Assembly: GCA_003138365.1 (NCBI GenBank)
Contig: PLFY01000216.1
Span: 1-59,249 of the forward strand
Length of the DNA stretch: 59,249 nt
Source of the DNA: Acidobacteriaceae bacterium
Lineage (GTDB): Bacteria > Acidobacteriota > Terriglobia > Terriglobales > Acidobacteriaceae
Direction: 5' to 3'
Shown here: in pieces, positions 46,278 through 54,763 of the stretch
Layout: every line of letters begins with the position of its first letter
Position numbering within the stretch: position 1 is the stretch's first letter
The notes under the pieces: model-generated
Database searches by the model: none
Seen by the model: the letters and a program-made list of their open reading frames with translations, nothing else
Told to the model about the DNA's origin: nothing
Translations under genes and position numbers: made by a program

Positions 46278-47126
46278 ATGGCGTGTGCGCTCCGGGAATG
46301 CCCGAACACACTGCTGATGCGAATCGTGACCCAGGGCAACACCGGAATTCATGTGGACCAGGACTGGTACTGCAGCGTCGGTTGCTTTGCTGAAGCCGCA
46401 TTCAACCGGTTTACAGCAATCTCAACAGCGCGTCTAGTGGAGATGCCGCATAGTCCTCGATTGACGATAGGACTGGCGATGCTCACGAAAGGTTATCTGA
46501 CCGAGGAGCAGCTTCGCTTTGCGACGGCTCAGAGCAGGGTGCGAGGCGAGCAACTGGAGACAGTGCTGGTCCAGCTTGGCCTGGCCAACGAATGGCAATT
46601 GACGGCGGCCAGAGCGGCACAGTGGGGAGTACCGGTACTCGGAAAGGACCGCATCGCCCAACCGGTAGAGTCGGATATTCCGGTCACACTCCTGCGTGCA
46701 TACTCGGCGGCGCCATTGCACTATTCCGCTGCCGCGAAACGATTGGTCCTGGGTTTCGTATATCGCGTCGAACATTGTCTTCTTGATTCGCTGGAAGCAA
46801 TCACTGGGTGCAGGGCGGAGCCATGCTTCATCACGCCGACCGAGTTCGCCGAGCAAATGGCTCGGCTGACAGCAATTCCAGACCACAAAGAAATGATCTT
46901 CGAGGATAGCCTTACGCCGGCGAAGATGGCGAACAACCTGGCTGGCGCCGCAGTGGAGGTCTCCGCGCGAGAAGCGAGATTTGCGTGTTCGCGAAACATG
47001 GTATGGATCAGGATGGCGGGCAAACGGCGCAAGGTCGACGTGCTTTTTCGGGGAAAAATCGAATCAGCGCTTGAAACAACAGAAAAATCTCTTCTCTTGG
47101 AAGATAGAATCGGTTCTTGGGGGTAG
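46278..47126 (+). CDS. MshEN-domain protein with N-terminal Cys motif (possible c-di-GMP effector)
   Basis: A 282-aa protein from ATG 46278 (AAGGGA upstream); ATG 46224 is possible. It starts with a Cys-x4-Cys ... Cys-x3-Cys motif (CALREC and CSVGC, within the first 35 residues) that could bind zinc. Residues about 60-130 match the MshEN/T2SSE N-terminal domain (LTIGLAMLTKGYLTEEQLRFATAQSRVRGEQLETVLVQLGLANEWQL), known to bind c-di-GMP in MshE, though the first motif has RLT instead of RLG. There is no ATPase domain. The C-terminal part (CSRNMVWIRMAGKRRKVDVLF) is unrecognised. Its place between fliN and the rod genes suggests motility control. Confidence 0.65.
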   Translation: MACALRECPNTLLMRIVTQGNTGIHVDQDWYCSVGCFAEAAFNRFTAISTARLVEMPHSPRLTIGLAMLTKGYLTEEQLRFATAQSRVRGEQLETVLVQLGLANEWQLTAARAAQWGVPVLGKDRIAQPVESDIPVTLLRAYSAAPLHYSAAAKRLVLGFVYRVEHCLLDSLEAITGCRAEPCFITPTEFAEQMARLTAIPDHKEMIFEDSLTPAKMANNLAGAAVEVSAREARFACSRNMVWIRMAGKRRKVDVLFRGKIESALETTEKSLLLEDRIGSWG

Positions 47127-47171
47127 ACAAATCCGCGAGACCTGCCGATGAATGTTGCAGGGGGTGGCCCA

Positions 47172-47894
47172 ATGCCCAACAGTGAACATTCTCAAAGCCC
47201 AACTAGCCTCAAGCAGGTTGTGATCCTGCAGCCAACACAAGTCGGCGCTGCTCCCGATCCAGCGATACCCATCATGCAAGAAACCCTCTTGCTCCTCGAC
47301 CTTGCGGTTCAGGAATCGTCCGTCGATCTTCGTGAAATTTCCCAGCTCGTTCTTGACGATCTCGGGGCTACCTTGCAGATATTGCGCCTGGCAGGGCGCG
47401 AGTATGCCAACTCCCACGACCGGCCCCTTCGCATCGAGGATTGCATCTCGGCTCTTGGCGTCAATGCATGTATGCAGGCAGTATCGGAGACGAGGGCGGC
47501 CCGTGATGGCCGCCAGAGGGCTATCGCCGAGATGTGGGCGCATGCCAGAGAGATTGCGAAATACTCGAAGGAAGTTGCAGATGAACTGCCGGAAGTGAAC
47601 CCCGATCAAGCCTACTTGGTAGGCCTCCTCCATTTGATCGGATCTCTTCCCTCGGTTCTGGGATGGAATGACACCAGAAAAGATGCGGCTGCCGAAGCGC
47701 TCAATGGACTTCAAATGGCAAAGCGATGGTGGCTTCCGCCATTTGTGCAACAGTTCTTCGCGGAGATTCAATCAGCCGAGTTCAAATCCGAGTGGTCGGA
47801 GATCGTGCGATTGGCCCATCAGCGTGCAACCCGGTCATCTTTCAAATGCCCATTCGATCCGGAGTTCCGCCCAATCCTTATTCAGGACGTATAG
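47172..47894 (+). CDS. HDOD-domain signalling protein
   Basis: A 240-aa protein from ATG 47172 (AGGGGG upstream; ATG 47148 is possible). Residues about 40-230 resemble the HDOD fold: SSVDLREISQLVLDDLGATLQILRLAGREYAN, LRIEDCISALGVNACMQAVSE, MWAHAREIAKYSKEVADELPEVNPDQAYLVGLLHLIG. HDOD proteins are HD-like helical bundles without a metal-dependent active site, often linked to motility and c-di-GMP responses. The following sigma-54 promoter begins a new operon, so this gene probably closes the fliA-fliM-fliN operon together with the MshEN gene. Confidence 0.75.
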   Translation: MPNSEHSQSPTSLKQVVILQPTQVGAAPDPAIPIMQETLLLLDLAVQESSVDLREISQLVLDDLGATLQILRLAGREYANSHDRPLRIEDCISALGVNACMQAVSETRAARDGRQRAIAEMWAHAREIAKYSKEVADELPEVNPDQAYLVGLLHLIGSLPSVLGWNDTRKDAAAEALNGLQMAKRWWLPPFVQQFFAEIQSAEFKSEWSEIVRLAHQRATRSSFKCPFDPEFRPILIQDV

Positions 47895-48072
47895 GTAAGT
47901 TCACTTAATGCGTTGCGCCCAAACCGTGAGCGCTGATTGTTTTTGCATGAGAAGAAGCGGCAAGATTCCAATCGGAATGTGTCTCGTCGTTCTTCTTCTC
48001 ATCAGTCCCTCATCAACTACCCATTTTTGACCTCGAATTCGGCCTTTTTCCGGGCAAATTCTGCCGCGACAA

Positions 48073-48089
48073 TTGGCACCCGGATTGCA
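48073..48089 (+). promoter_or_regulatory. Sigma-54 promoter of the flgF operon
   Basis: TTGGCACCCGGATTGCA matches the sigma-54 consensus at every defined position except one. Transcription would start near 48100, just before the flgF ribosome site GGGGGAG. The upstream 47895-48072 region has no gene. Confidence 0.85.
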
Positions 48090-48113
48090 TTGGTAAGAAT
48101 CGGGGGAGTGCAT

Positions 48114-48851
48114 ATGGGCAGTGGATACTATGCCGCGAGTACAGCTCTGATTGCTCGCACGCAGGCATTGGATACGATCGCCAACAATCTGGCGAATGCC
48201 AGCACGGTCGGATTCAGGGCTGAACATAATGTCTTCAAGTCAGTGCTCGCGGACGCTGGAAATGCGTCGGCCACGGCCCTCAATCAGGCGGTCAACGACT
48301 ACAGCGTGCTGGGCGGAACGAACCTGGATCTCGGTCAGGGCGCCATGCAAAAGACCGGAAACGATCTTGATGTTGGCATCCAAGGGTCGGGCTTCTTCGC
48401 AATCCAAACCGCGAATGGCCCGATGTATACCCGCGACGGCGCCTTTCAGGTCTCAAGCACTGGGCAGCTGGTTACTTCCACCGGCGATGCCGTCATGGGT
48501 GACAAGGGCATCCTATCGATACCCCCCGGCCCAGTCTCGATCAGCGCAGATGGAACCATATCTTCAAACGGAGCTGTGGCGGGTAAGTTGAAGTTAGTTC
48601 AATTCCCGACCGGCACGCCCCTGACCAGCGCGGGCAGCCACTACTATTCCGCTCCTGCGAAAAGCGAGATACCGTCGACCGATTCAACGGTGCAGCAGGG
48701 GGTCCTGGAAAGCTCGAACGTGAATCCCATCTCCAGCATGGTTGAGCTCATCACGGCGCAGCGATCGGCCGACATGATGCAGCGAGCGCTTTCGGTCTAC
48801 AACTCGGAGATGGACAAGACCGCAACCAAAGAACTTCCCAAGGTCGGCTAA
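48114..48851 (+). CDS. flgF: Flagellar basal-body rod protein FlgF
   Basis: A 245-aa proximal rod protein. ATG 48114 follows GGGGGAG and lies just after the predicted sigma-54 transcript start; the frame extends far upstream but would lie outside the transcript. The N-terminal rod motif is TALIARTQALDTIANNLANASTVGFRAEHNVF, the middle is GSGFFAIQTANGPMYTRDGAFQVSSTGQLVTSTGDAVMG, and the C-terminus is LESSNVNPISSMVELITAQRSADMMQRALSVYNSEMD. Its neighbour flgG is the distal rod protein. Confidence 0.94.
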   Translation: MGSGYYAASTALIARTQALDTIANNLANASTVGFRAEHNVFKSVLADAGNASATALNQAVNDYSVLGGTNLDLGQGAMQKTGNDLDVGIQGSGFFAIQTANGPMYTRDGAFQVSSTGQLVTSTGDAVMGDKGILSIPPGPVSISADGTISSNGAVAGKLKLVQFPTGTPLTSAGSHYYSAPAKSEIPSTDSTVQQGVLESSNVNPISSMVELITAQRSADMMQRALSVYNSEMDKTATKELPKVG

Positions 48852-48863
48852 AGGAGATCAAGA

Positions 48864-49655
48864 ATGTTTCACGCCCTGTACACCGCGGCCAGCGGAATGA
48901 CGGCACAACAAGTCAATCTCGACAATATCGCGAACAACCTCGCCAACTCCAGCACCTCCGGATTTCAATCGCGTCGCGTGCAGTTCTCCGATCTTCTCTA
49001 TCAGAATGAAGTGATGCCGGGCGCGGCCGCAACACAGCAGACCACAGTGTCCTCCGGATTGCAGATCGGACTTGGTACCAGATCCGCCAACACCGAGATT
49101 GTTCAGACGCAGGGCGATTTGACCAGCACGGGAAACCCTTTGGATCTTGCCATCGAAGGCACTGGCTTTTTTCAGATTCTGCTGCCGGACAATCAGATTG
49201 GCTACACGCGGGCAGGTTCCTTTCAGACGGATTCGCAGGGCAACCTTGTTACGGCGAACGGAAATAAACTTCAGCCGACGATTACTCTTCCGCCCACAGC
49301 TACCAATGTGACCATCGGCAGCGATGGCACTGTGAGCGTTTCGCTGCCTGGACAAACGGCAGCGTCGCAGGTGGGAGTGATCCAGCTGGCGAGTTTCGCG
49401 AATCCCGGTGGACTTGACAGTGTAGGCAACAACATCTATCTGCAAACCACCGCATCGGGAAATCCCATTGTCGGCGTTCCGGGCGGGTCGGACGGCCTCG
49501 GCACACTTCAGCAGGGAATGCTCGAACAGTCGAATGTCAACATTGTCGACGAATTTGTGAATATGATTCTGGCGCAACGCTCCTATGAATCGAACTCGCG
49601 AGTGGTGAAGGCTGCCGATGAGATGCTTCAAGGGTTAAACCAGCTCGCTCAATAA
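48864..49655 (+). CDS. flgG: Flagellar distal rod protein FlgG
   Basis: A 263-aa rod protein with AAAGGAG before the ATG. The N-terminal ALYTAASGMTAQQVNLDNIANNLANSSTSGFQSRRVQFSDLLYQ and the C-terminal LEQSNVNIVDEFVNMILAQRSYESNSRVVKAADEMLQGLNQL are highly conserved FlgG signatures. Length matches the family (about 260 aa), as expected for a rod whose length is fixed by the periplasm. Confidence 0.97.
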   Translation: MFHALYTAASGMTAQQVNLDNIANNLANSSTSGFQSRRVQFSDLLYQNEVMPGAAATQQTTVSSGLQIGLGTRSANTEIVQTQGDLTSTGNPLDLAIEGTGFFQILLPDNQIGYTRAGSFQTDSQGNLVTANGNKLQPTITLPPTATNVTIGSDGTVSVSLPGQTAASQVGVIQLASFANPGGLDSVGNNIYLQTTASGNPIVGVPGGSDGLGTLQQGMLEQSNVNIVDEFVNMILAQRSYESNSRVVKAADEMLQGLNQLAQ

Positions 49656-49667
49656 GGAGATCGCTCT

Positions 49668-50225
49668 ATGAAGAATGACAGTTCGATGTCGGCACTGGTC
49701 CTTTGCACGGCTATGGCATTCCCAGCCGCTGCTGCGCCGAGCCCAATCGCTATCACGACTGCGCAGGTTGCGGACGTGCTCAGCGACGCGGGCATCAAGG
49801 TGTCCGCGCGGCAGGTGACGCTTCTGGCCGATGTTGTTGCATCAACCGGAAATCCAAAGCTGAGGGTCGAGTCCATGGAGCGCTGGGGCGATCATCGCAT
49901 GAGGGTCCGCCTGGCTTGCGATTCGAATACCGATTGCCTGCCGTTTCTGGTCGCAGTCAATTGGAGTGGCGACGACGCGGTGCCGGCCGGCCCGGCAAGT
50001 TCGACTGCAATCCCGCCGGCTAAAACCGGCTCGGACCCCTTTGTCATGCACGCCGGCTCGCCCGCAATTCTGCTGCTTGACGGTGAACACGTACATATTC
50101 AACTGTCTGTGACTTGTTTGGAGAACGGCGCTCCCGGCCAAACGGTTCGAGTCGTTAGCAAGGAACAACGCAGAACTTTCTCCGCTCAAGTGTTCTCTGA
50201 AACAGTGTTGAAGGGCAGACTGTGA
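49668..50225 (+). CDS. flgA: P-ring assembly chaperone FlgA
   Basis: A 185-aa periplasmic protein with a signal peptide (about 1-22, ending AAAA). It has two regions: residues about 30-105, a poorly conserved domain with two Cys (CDSNTDC, possibly a disulfide), and a C-terminal SAF-like domain (about 120-185, VMHAGSPAILLLDGEHVHIQLSVTCLENGAPGQTVRVVSKEQRRTFSAQVFSETVL) that is diagnostic of FlgA. FlgA helps FlgI assemble into the P ring, and flgI follows in the same operon. Confidence 0.88.
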   Translation: MKNDSSMSALVLCTAMAFPAAAAPSPIAITTAQVADVLSDAGIKVSARQVTLLADVVASTGNPKLRVESMERWGDHRMRVRLACDSNTDCLPFLVAVNWSGDDAVPAGPASSTAIPPAKTGSDPFVMHAGSPAILLLDGEHVHIQLSVTCLENGAPGQTVRVVSKEQRRTFSAQVFSETVLKGRL

Positions 50226-50236
50226 GGATAGCATCC

Positions 50237-50956
50237 ATGAGAATGCACACCCTCCGAAATCTCGCGGTTGGAATCCTGCTTCTCGTCGTGGCTGCTCAGT
50301 TTGGGCGCGCGTCAGGCCTCAAAAAGCAGAAGAACAACACTGCGCGGTCAAGAGAGCAGTACGTAACGCGACTGCAAGAGCAGGATGCGCATGCGGATAC
50401 AGGGAGGACTGTTGGCAGCCTCTGGTCCGGCGGGGGCAACCCGTTGGGAGATATCTCGACCGACTACAAGGCACAGAAGGTCAATGACACAATCGTGATC
50501 ATCGCCGCAGTGCAAACGGCAGCAACGCAGAGCGGAACTTCGGCCTATCAGCGAACGTTCCAAACCAGCTCCGGGATCACCGGGCTGGCCGGAGACGTGA
50601 AGACCACCGGCCTCAATCCTCTGTTGAATGCCAATTCTGCAACTCAGCTGGCGGGTCAGGGCGCAACGGCCTCGAATACGACGTTTCAAACCAGTCTCAC
50701 CGGACAGGTGGTGGCAGTATTGCCAAGCGGCAACCTGGTGGTAGAAGCGCAACGCAAGATCTTCATGAACAATCAGCACGAGGACATAACGATCCGCGGA
50801 GTCGTGCGCCCCGGCGATATCGGCCCGAGCAACACGATCTCTTCCGCCTCTTTGAGCAATCTTGAGATTGAGATGAAAGGCAAGGGAATCATCTCCGACG
50901 CCACGCGACCCATTAACCCGATCATGAAAGCCATTCTGTGGCTGATTGGATTCTGA
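50237..50956 (+). CDS. flgH: Flagellar L-ring protein FlgH, without lipobox
   Basis: A 239-aa outer-membrane ring protein. ATG 50237 is preferred (AGGA eight bases before); GTG 50222 overlapping flgA is the alternative. Residues about 1-25 form an export signal. FlgH is normally a lipoprotein, but no Cys is found near the cleavage site or anywhere in the protein. Family motifs are present: LGDISTDYKAQKVNDTIVIIA, GQVVAVLPSGNLVVEAQRKIFMNNQHEDITIRGVVRPGDI and ITPDN-like SNTISSASLSNLEIEMKGKG. flgI starts at the last base of its stop codon. Confidence 0.92.
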   Translation: MRMHTLRNLAVGILLLVVAAQFGRASGLKKQKNNTARSREQYVTRLQEQDAHADTGRTVGSLWSGGGNPLGDISTDYKAQKVNDTIVIIAAVQTAATQSGTSAYQRTFQTSSGITGLAGDVKTTGLNPLLNANSATQLAGQGATASNTTFQTSLTGQVVAVLPSGNLVVEAQRKIFMNNQHEDITIRGVVRPGDIGPSNTISSASLSNLEIEMKGKGIISDATRPINPIMKAILWLIGF

Positions 50957-52128
50957 TGCCGATGAAGGTGAAGCACACATTTTCGAACGCAGGCGGCTGG
51001 ACCATTCTTTGTTCAGCTTTAGCGCTGTGCGCATTCTTGTTTCCATCTGCGCTCAATGCCGCCTCCGGGGATACCGATCGCCAGGTCATGGTGCGGGATA
51101 TTACCAATGTTGAAGGTGTGAGAGACAACCTGTTGGTGGGCTACGGTCTCGTGACCGGGTTGCGTGGCACCGGAGACACACAACAGACCATCTTCACGAT
51201 GCAGACGCTGGCCAATGCCATGCAGAAGATGGGGGTGCTGGTTCCCGCGGGCACTGCCGTTGTGAAGAACGTGGCGGCGGTTTTCATTACTGCATCGCTT
51301 CCGCCATTTGCCCGGCCCGGCGCGAAGCTCGACGTGACCATTTCTTCCGTTGGCGATGCCCGCAGCCTCGAAGGCGGCATCTTGCTGATGAGCGCGCTGC
51401 GTGGTCCGGATGGACAGATCTATGCCGAGGCGCAAGGACCGCTGGTGATGGGAGGATACGTCGCTGGCGATGGCGCGAACCGGAAGGAAGTGAACTCCGC
51501 CAACGTCGGCATGATTCCCAACGGGGCAATCATCGAGCGCGACACAGCCGTGGATCTCAAGGGATTCAAGACAGTGTCGCTGCTGTTGCGGAATCCGGAT
51601 TTTGCGACCGCAACGCAGATCGCGGAAACGGTGAACCGGGAGTTTAAGAAGCACGTTGCCGTTGCGCTCGACAGCAGGCGCATCGACGTCAGCGTGGCCG
51701 ACGCATCTGAGCAATCGGTGCCCCAGTTGATCGCGCGGGTGCAGAGTCTGATGCTCACAGTTAACACCCCGGCCAAGATCGTGATCAACGAGCGCACCGG
51801 CACAATTGTGCTGGGCGGCAGTGTCAAGCTCTTGCCCGTCTCCGTGATCCACGGCAGTCTTTCCATCCAGGTAGTCACCTCTTATGAAGTCGTGCCAGGA
51901 GGGATGATGCCCGGCCAGAAAACTCCGACCCCAGCTACTCTTGTGCCGGAGACAAGGTTGAATGTGAATGAGGCCCCGGCCCAATCGATGCGGTTGGATG
52001 AGGGCGCGAATGTAGAGGAACTTGTTAACGGACTTCACGCCATCGGCACCACCGCTCGCGATGTCGTCGCAATCCTTCAGGCCATCAAGGCTGAGGGTGG
52101 AATCCAGGCTGAGTTGGAGATCCAATAA
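50956..52128 (+). CDS. flgI: Flagellar P-ring protein FlgI
   Basis: A 390-aa periplasmic ring protein. ATG 50956 shares a base with the flgH stop; ATG 50962 is an alternative. A signal peptide (about 1-36, ending LNAA) is followed by the family hallmarks VMVRDITNVEGVRDNLLVGYGLVTGLRGTGD, LVPAGTAVVKNVAAVFITASLPPFARPGAKLDVTISSVGDARSLEGGILLMSALRG, and a C-terminal LDEGANVEELVNGLHAIGTTARDVVAILQAIKAEGGIQAELEI. It forms the bushing in the peptidoglycan layer together with the L ring. Confidence 0.96.
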   Translation: MPMKVKHTFSNAGGWTILCSALALCAFLFPSALNAASGDTDRQVMVRDITNVEGVRDNLLVGYGLVTGLRGTGDTQQTIFTMQTLANAMQKMGVLVPAGTAVVKNVAAVFITASLPPFARPGAKLDVTISSVGDARSLEGGILLMSALRGPDGQIYAEAQGPLVMGGYVAGDGANRKEVNSANVGMIPNGAIIERDTAVDLKGFKTVSLLLRNPDFATATQIAETVNREFKKHVAVALDSRRIDVSVADASEQSVPQLIARVQSLMLTVNTPAKIVINERTGTIVLGGSVKLLPVSVIHGSLSIQVVTSYEVVPGGMMPGQKTPTPATLVPETRLNVNEAPAQSMRLDEGANVEELVNGLHAIGTTARDVVAILQAIKAEGGIQAELEIQ

Positions 52129-52536
52129 ATGGCAACGAGTTTGGTTTTAGGCTCACTGAGCCCGCAACAAAGCGTTTTGCAAGCGAGGCAGGACCATCTG
52201 CTTCAGCAGATGCAGTCCCCTGATCGGCTTAGCGACGCCAAGATCGACAAGGGATCCAAGGAGTTTGAGGCCATCCTGTTGGGAAGCTGGCTGCAACAGG
52301 CAGAGCAGTCGTTTACCACTCTTCCAGGCGCCGATGACGACGACAAGGACGTGGCGAGCGACTCGGTAATGAGTTTCGGCGTGCAAGCGCTTTCAACCTC
52401 CATGGCGGCCTCAGGAGGCATTGGCATCGCCAAGATGGTCGCCAAAGCCATGCACGCGGCGGCTGACAAGGCGAATCCACAGGCCTCTACGCCAGCGGGG
52501 CCGGCAAAGGAAACAGAGCCCGCGAAAAAGAAATGA
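52129..52536 (+). CDS. flgJ: Rod-binding protein, FlgJ N-terminal domain only
   Basis: A 135-aa protein starting immediately after flgI. Residues about 35-115 match the rod-capping domain of FlgJ (KIDKGSKEFEAILLGSWLQQAEQSF...SFGVQALSTSMAASGGIGIAKMVAKAM). The muramidase domain of enterobacterial FlgJ is absent, as in alphaproteobacteria and many other phyla, so peptidoglycan must be opened by another enzyme. The tail is Lys/Pro-rich (KETEPAKKK). Confidence 0.88.
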   Translation: MATSLVLGSLSPQQSVLQARQDHLLQQMQSPDRLSDAKIDKGSKEFEAILLGSWLQQAEQSFTTLPGADDDDKDVASDSVMSFGVQALSTSMAASGGIGIAKMVAKAMHAAADKANPQASTPAGPAKETEPAKKK

Positions 52537-52545
52537 GATTCGGAC

Positions 52546-52572
52546 TAAACTTTCTCGTGAATCTGCCGATAG
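52546..52572 (+). promoter_or_regulatory. FliA (sigma-28) promoter of flgM
   Basis: TAAACTTT, an 11-bp spacer and GCCGATAG, almost identical to TAAAGTTT-N11-GCCGATAA. It lies 28 bp before the flgM start codon and drives flgM-flgN-flgK-flgL. Confidence 0.85.
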
Positions 52573-52600
52573 GGTCAGCAGTGTAGTTTAAGGAGCCGGA

Positions 52601-52885
52601 ATGAGAATCGATGGATACAATCCAGCAGCAAACGATGTTTCGAGCGACGCGAGTTTGCCGCAAGCCGGAGCGCAAAGCGTTACCCAAACGGCCGGGGCAA
52701 GCGAGCAGGACCGGGCTACGCTCTCGTCCGATTCGGCGTCTCCCAGTTCGCTTGCGAGCATAGCTCTCAATTCGCCCGAGGTTCGGCAGGACAAGGTGAA
52801 TAGCCTGGCCCAATCCATCGAAAGCGGAGAGTACGACCTGGACCCAGCCAAGATCGCTTCGGCGATGATCGATGAATACGCTTGA
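52601..52885 (+). CDS. flgM: Anti-sigma-28 factor FlgM
   Basis: A 94-aa protein with AAGGAG upstream. The N-terminal half is disordered and rich in Ser, Ala and Gln. The C-terminal half (ALNSPEVRQDKVNSLAQSIESGEYDLDPAKIASAMIDEYA) is the conserved helical segment that wraps FliA region 4. It is made from a FliA promoter, giving the expected feedback loop: export of FlgM after hook completion frees FliA. Confidence 0.93.
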   Translation: MRIDGYNPAANDVSSDASLPQAGAQSVTQTAGASEQDRATLSSDSASPSSLASIALNSPEVRQDKVNSLAQSIESGEYDLDPAKIASAMIDEYA

Positions 52886-52941
52886 GATGATTGGCGGTAG
52901 GGTAGGTCCCGGATCGAGAGCCTGTTGAAAGAGCGCGAAGG

Positions 52942-53370
52942 ATGAACTTTGGCGATGCACAGAATCGGAACCGGAAAGCAGCGGAGTATCTTCAGCTGTT
53001 GGGGGCTCTGGCCGCCGAATTGGAAAAGGCCTTGTCTGCCATTGCTCAGAACGCACTTCCGGATCTCGAAGAAAGCGTCGTCAACCAGCAAGCGTTGAGC
53101 GGCAGACTTACCTCACTCGTGACCCAAATATGCATTCCCCTTGAAACCAAGGCTCCCACTTCTGAATCTAGCCTTGATGAAGATTTGATTCAGCAAATTC
53201 GCTCCGCGTCCGATTCGTTGCAACAGCTCAACCGGCGCTACGCCGCTCTGCTCCAGCATTCCAGCCGCTCCGTCGCACAGATGGTGGGGCTATTCAACTC
53301 GGTTCGAGGGCAAATTCAGGAGGCTTCTGGGTCCAGGCTGAAGGTTCAGACCTGGTCTTGCCAGGTGTAA
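52942..53370 (+). CDS. flgN: FlgN-family export chaperone
   Basis: A 142-aa helical protein. Heptad-like Leu patterns and the segment LGALAAELEKALSAIAQNALPDLEESVVNQQALSGRLTSLV resemble FlgN, the chaperone of FlgK and FlgL. The long second coiled coil (DLIQQIRSASDSLQQLNRRYAALLQHSSRSVAQMVGLFNSV) fits as well. The family is weakly conserved in sequence; the position between flgM and flgK makes the call firm. Confidence 0.85.
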   Translation: MNFGDAQNRNRKAAEYLQLLGALAAELEKALSAIAQNALPDLEESVVNQQALSGRLTSLVTQICIPLETKAPTSESSLDEDLIQQIRSASDSLQQLNRRYAALLQHSSRSVAQMVGLFNSVRGQIQEASGSRLKVQTWSCQV

Positions 53371-53375
53371 TCGAT

Positions 53376-54758
53376 ATGGGTGGTTTGAATACATCGCTTC
53401 TGATCGGCTTGCAGGCGCTGGAAGTAAACCAGGGCGCTCTCGATGCCACCAGCAACAACATCGCCAACGTCAACACTCCGGGTTACACCCGCGAAGAGGC
53501 GCAGCTCAGCGAGAACCAGCAATACGTGTCCGGCAACAACGTAACGGGCGGAGGCGTTTCGCTCAATGCGATCCAAAGCATCCGTGACGAACTGCTCAAC
53601 CTTCAGATTCAGCAGCAGACCTCTCTGCAAAACAGCGCTGACGCGCAATCGTCCAGTCTCCAGCAGATTCAAACTGCGTTCACAACGACGGGCGGCGACA
53701 TTGCGAGCGAGCTGACCGCGTTTTCAAGCAGCCTGGCGCAGTTGTCCGCGAGTCCCACCAGCACAGCCGCTCAGCAGGGCGTCATCGCCAGCGGCCAGGA
53801 CCTCGCGGGCGCCTTCAACTCCACCGCCAACGCGCTGACCTCGGCGCAATCGCAAGCGGACGGTCAAGTCACACAGACCGTTGCACAGGTCAACACGCTC
53901 ACCCAGCAGATCGCGCAGCTGAACGGTCAGCTCGCGCAGGTGCCGGCCGGTGAGGATGGCGGCACGGTTGAAGACCAGCGCGACCAGTTGGTCCAGCAAC
54001 TCTCCGGTCTGGTTGGTATCTCCATCACGCAAAGCAGTGATGGAGAGACCATCACCACCGCCAACGGTTCGCCGCTGGTTATGGGCGGACAGAGCTTCAA
54101 TCTCCAGACGGCCACCGGCAGCGACGGGTTCCAGCAGGTAATCGATTCGAATGGCAACAACATCACGGCTTCGATCCAAGGTGGAACCCTCGGCGGAGTC
54201 ATTCAGGTCCGTGACCAGATCGTTCCCGGCCTGCTCTCGCAGTTGAACATTCTTGCCAGCCAGTTTGCCGCAGCGTTTAACTCCGCGCAGGCACAAGGTA
54301 CCGATTCGAATGGCAACACAGGCGCGGCCTTTTTTGCGGTCCCGTCGAATCCAGAAGATGCCGGCGCCGCCGCGGGCATGGCCGTCTCCATCACCGATCC
54401 GTCGCAGATTGCCATCAGTTCGAATGGATCCGTCGACAGCAACGGCAATGTCGCCAATTTATCCGCGGCCCTGACCCAGAATCTGCCGTCAGGCCAAACC
54501 CCCGCTGGAGCCTATGCCAGTTTGGTCTTTCAGGTGGGCAATGCCGCCTCCAATGCAAGCACCCAATCCTCCGCCATCGGCCAGAACCTGACGCAGCTCA
54601 CAAGTCAGCAGGGTTCTGTCTCGGCGGTAAGTGTCGATGAGGAAACCACCAACTTGCTTCGTTACCAGACGGCCTATGAGGCGGCTACACGAATCGTCAG
54701 TACGATTCAGGTACTCAATAACGCACTTCTCAACATGGGATCCACCACGAGCTTCTGA
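53376..54758 (+). CDS. flgK: Hook-filament junction protein FlgK (HAP1)
   Basis: A 460-aa protein from ATG 53376, nine bases after AGGTG. The N-terminal LLIGLQALEVNQGALDATSNNIANVNTPGYTREEAQLSE and the C-terminal SAVSVDEETTNLLRYQTAYEAATRIVSTIQVLNNALLNMG form the D0/D1 helices. The variable outer domain is reduced compared with the 540-550 aa of enterobacterial FlgK. It joins the hook to the first ring of FlgL. Confidence 0.94.
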   Translation: MGGLNTSLLIGLQALEVNQGALDATSNNIANVNTPGYTREEAQLSENQQYVSGNNVTGGGVSLNAIQSIRDELLNLQIQQQTSLQNSADAQSSSLQQIQTAFTTTGGDIASELTAFSSSLAQLSASPTSTAAQQGVIASGQDLAGAFNSTANALTSAQSQADGQVTQTVAQVNTLTQQIAQLNGQLAQVPAGEDGGTVEDQRDQLVQQLSGLVGISITQSSDGETITTANGSPLVMGGQSFNLQTATGSDGFQQVIDSNGNNITASIQGGTLGGVIQVRDQIVPGLLSQLNILASQFAAAFNSAQAQGTDSNGNTGAAFFAVPSNPEDAGAAAGMAVSITDPSQIAISSNGSVDSNGNVANLSAALTQNLPSGQTPAGAYASLVFQVGNAASNASTQSSAIGQNLTQLTSQQGSVSAVSVDEETTNLLRYQTAYEAATRIVSTIQVLNNALLNMGSTTSF

Positions 54759-54763
54759 CTGCT

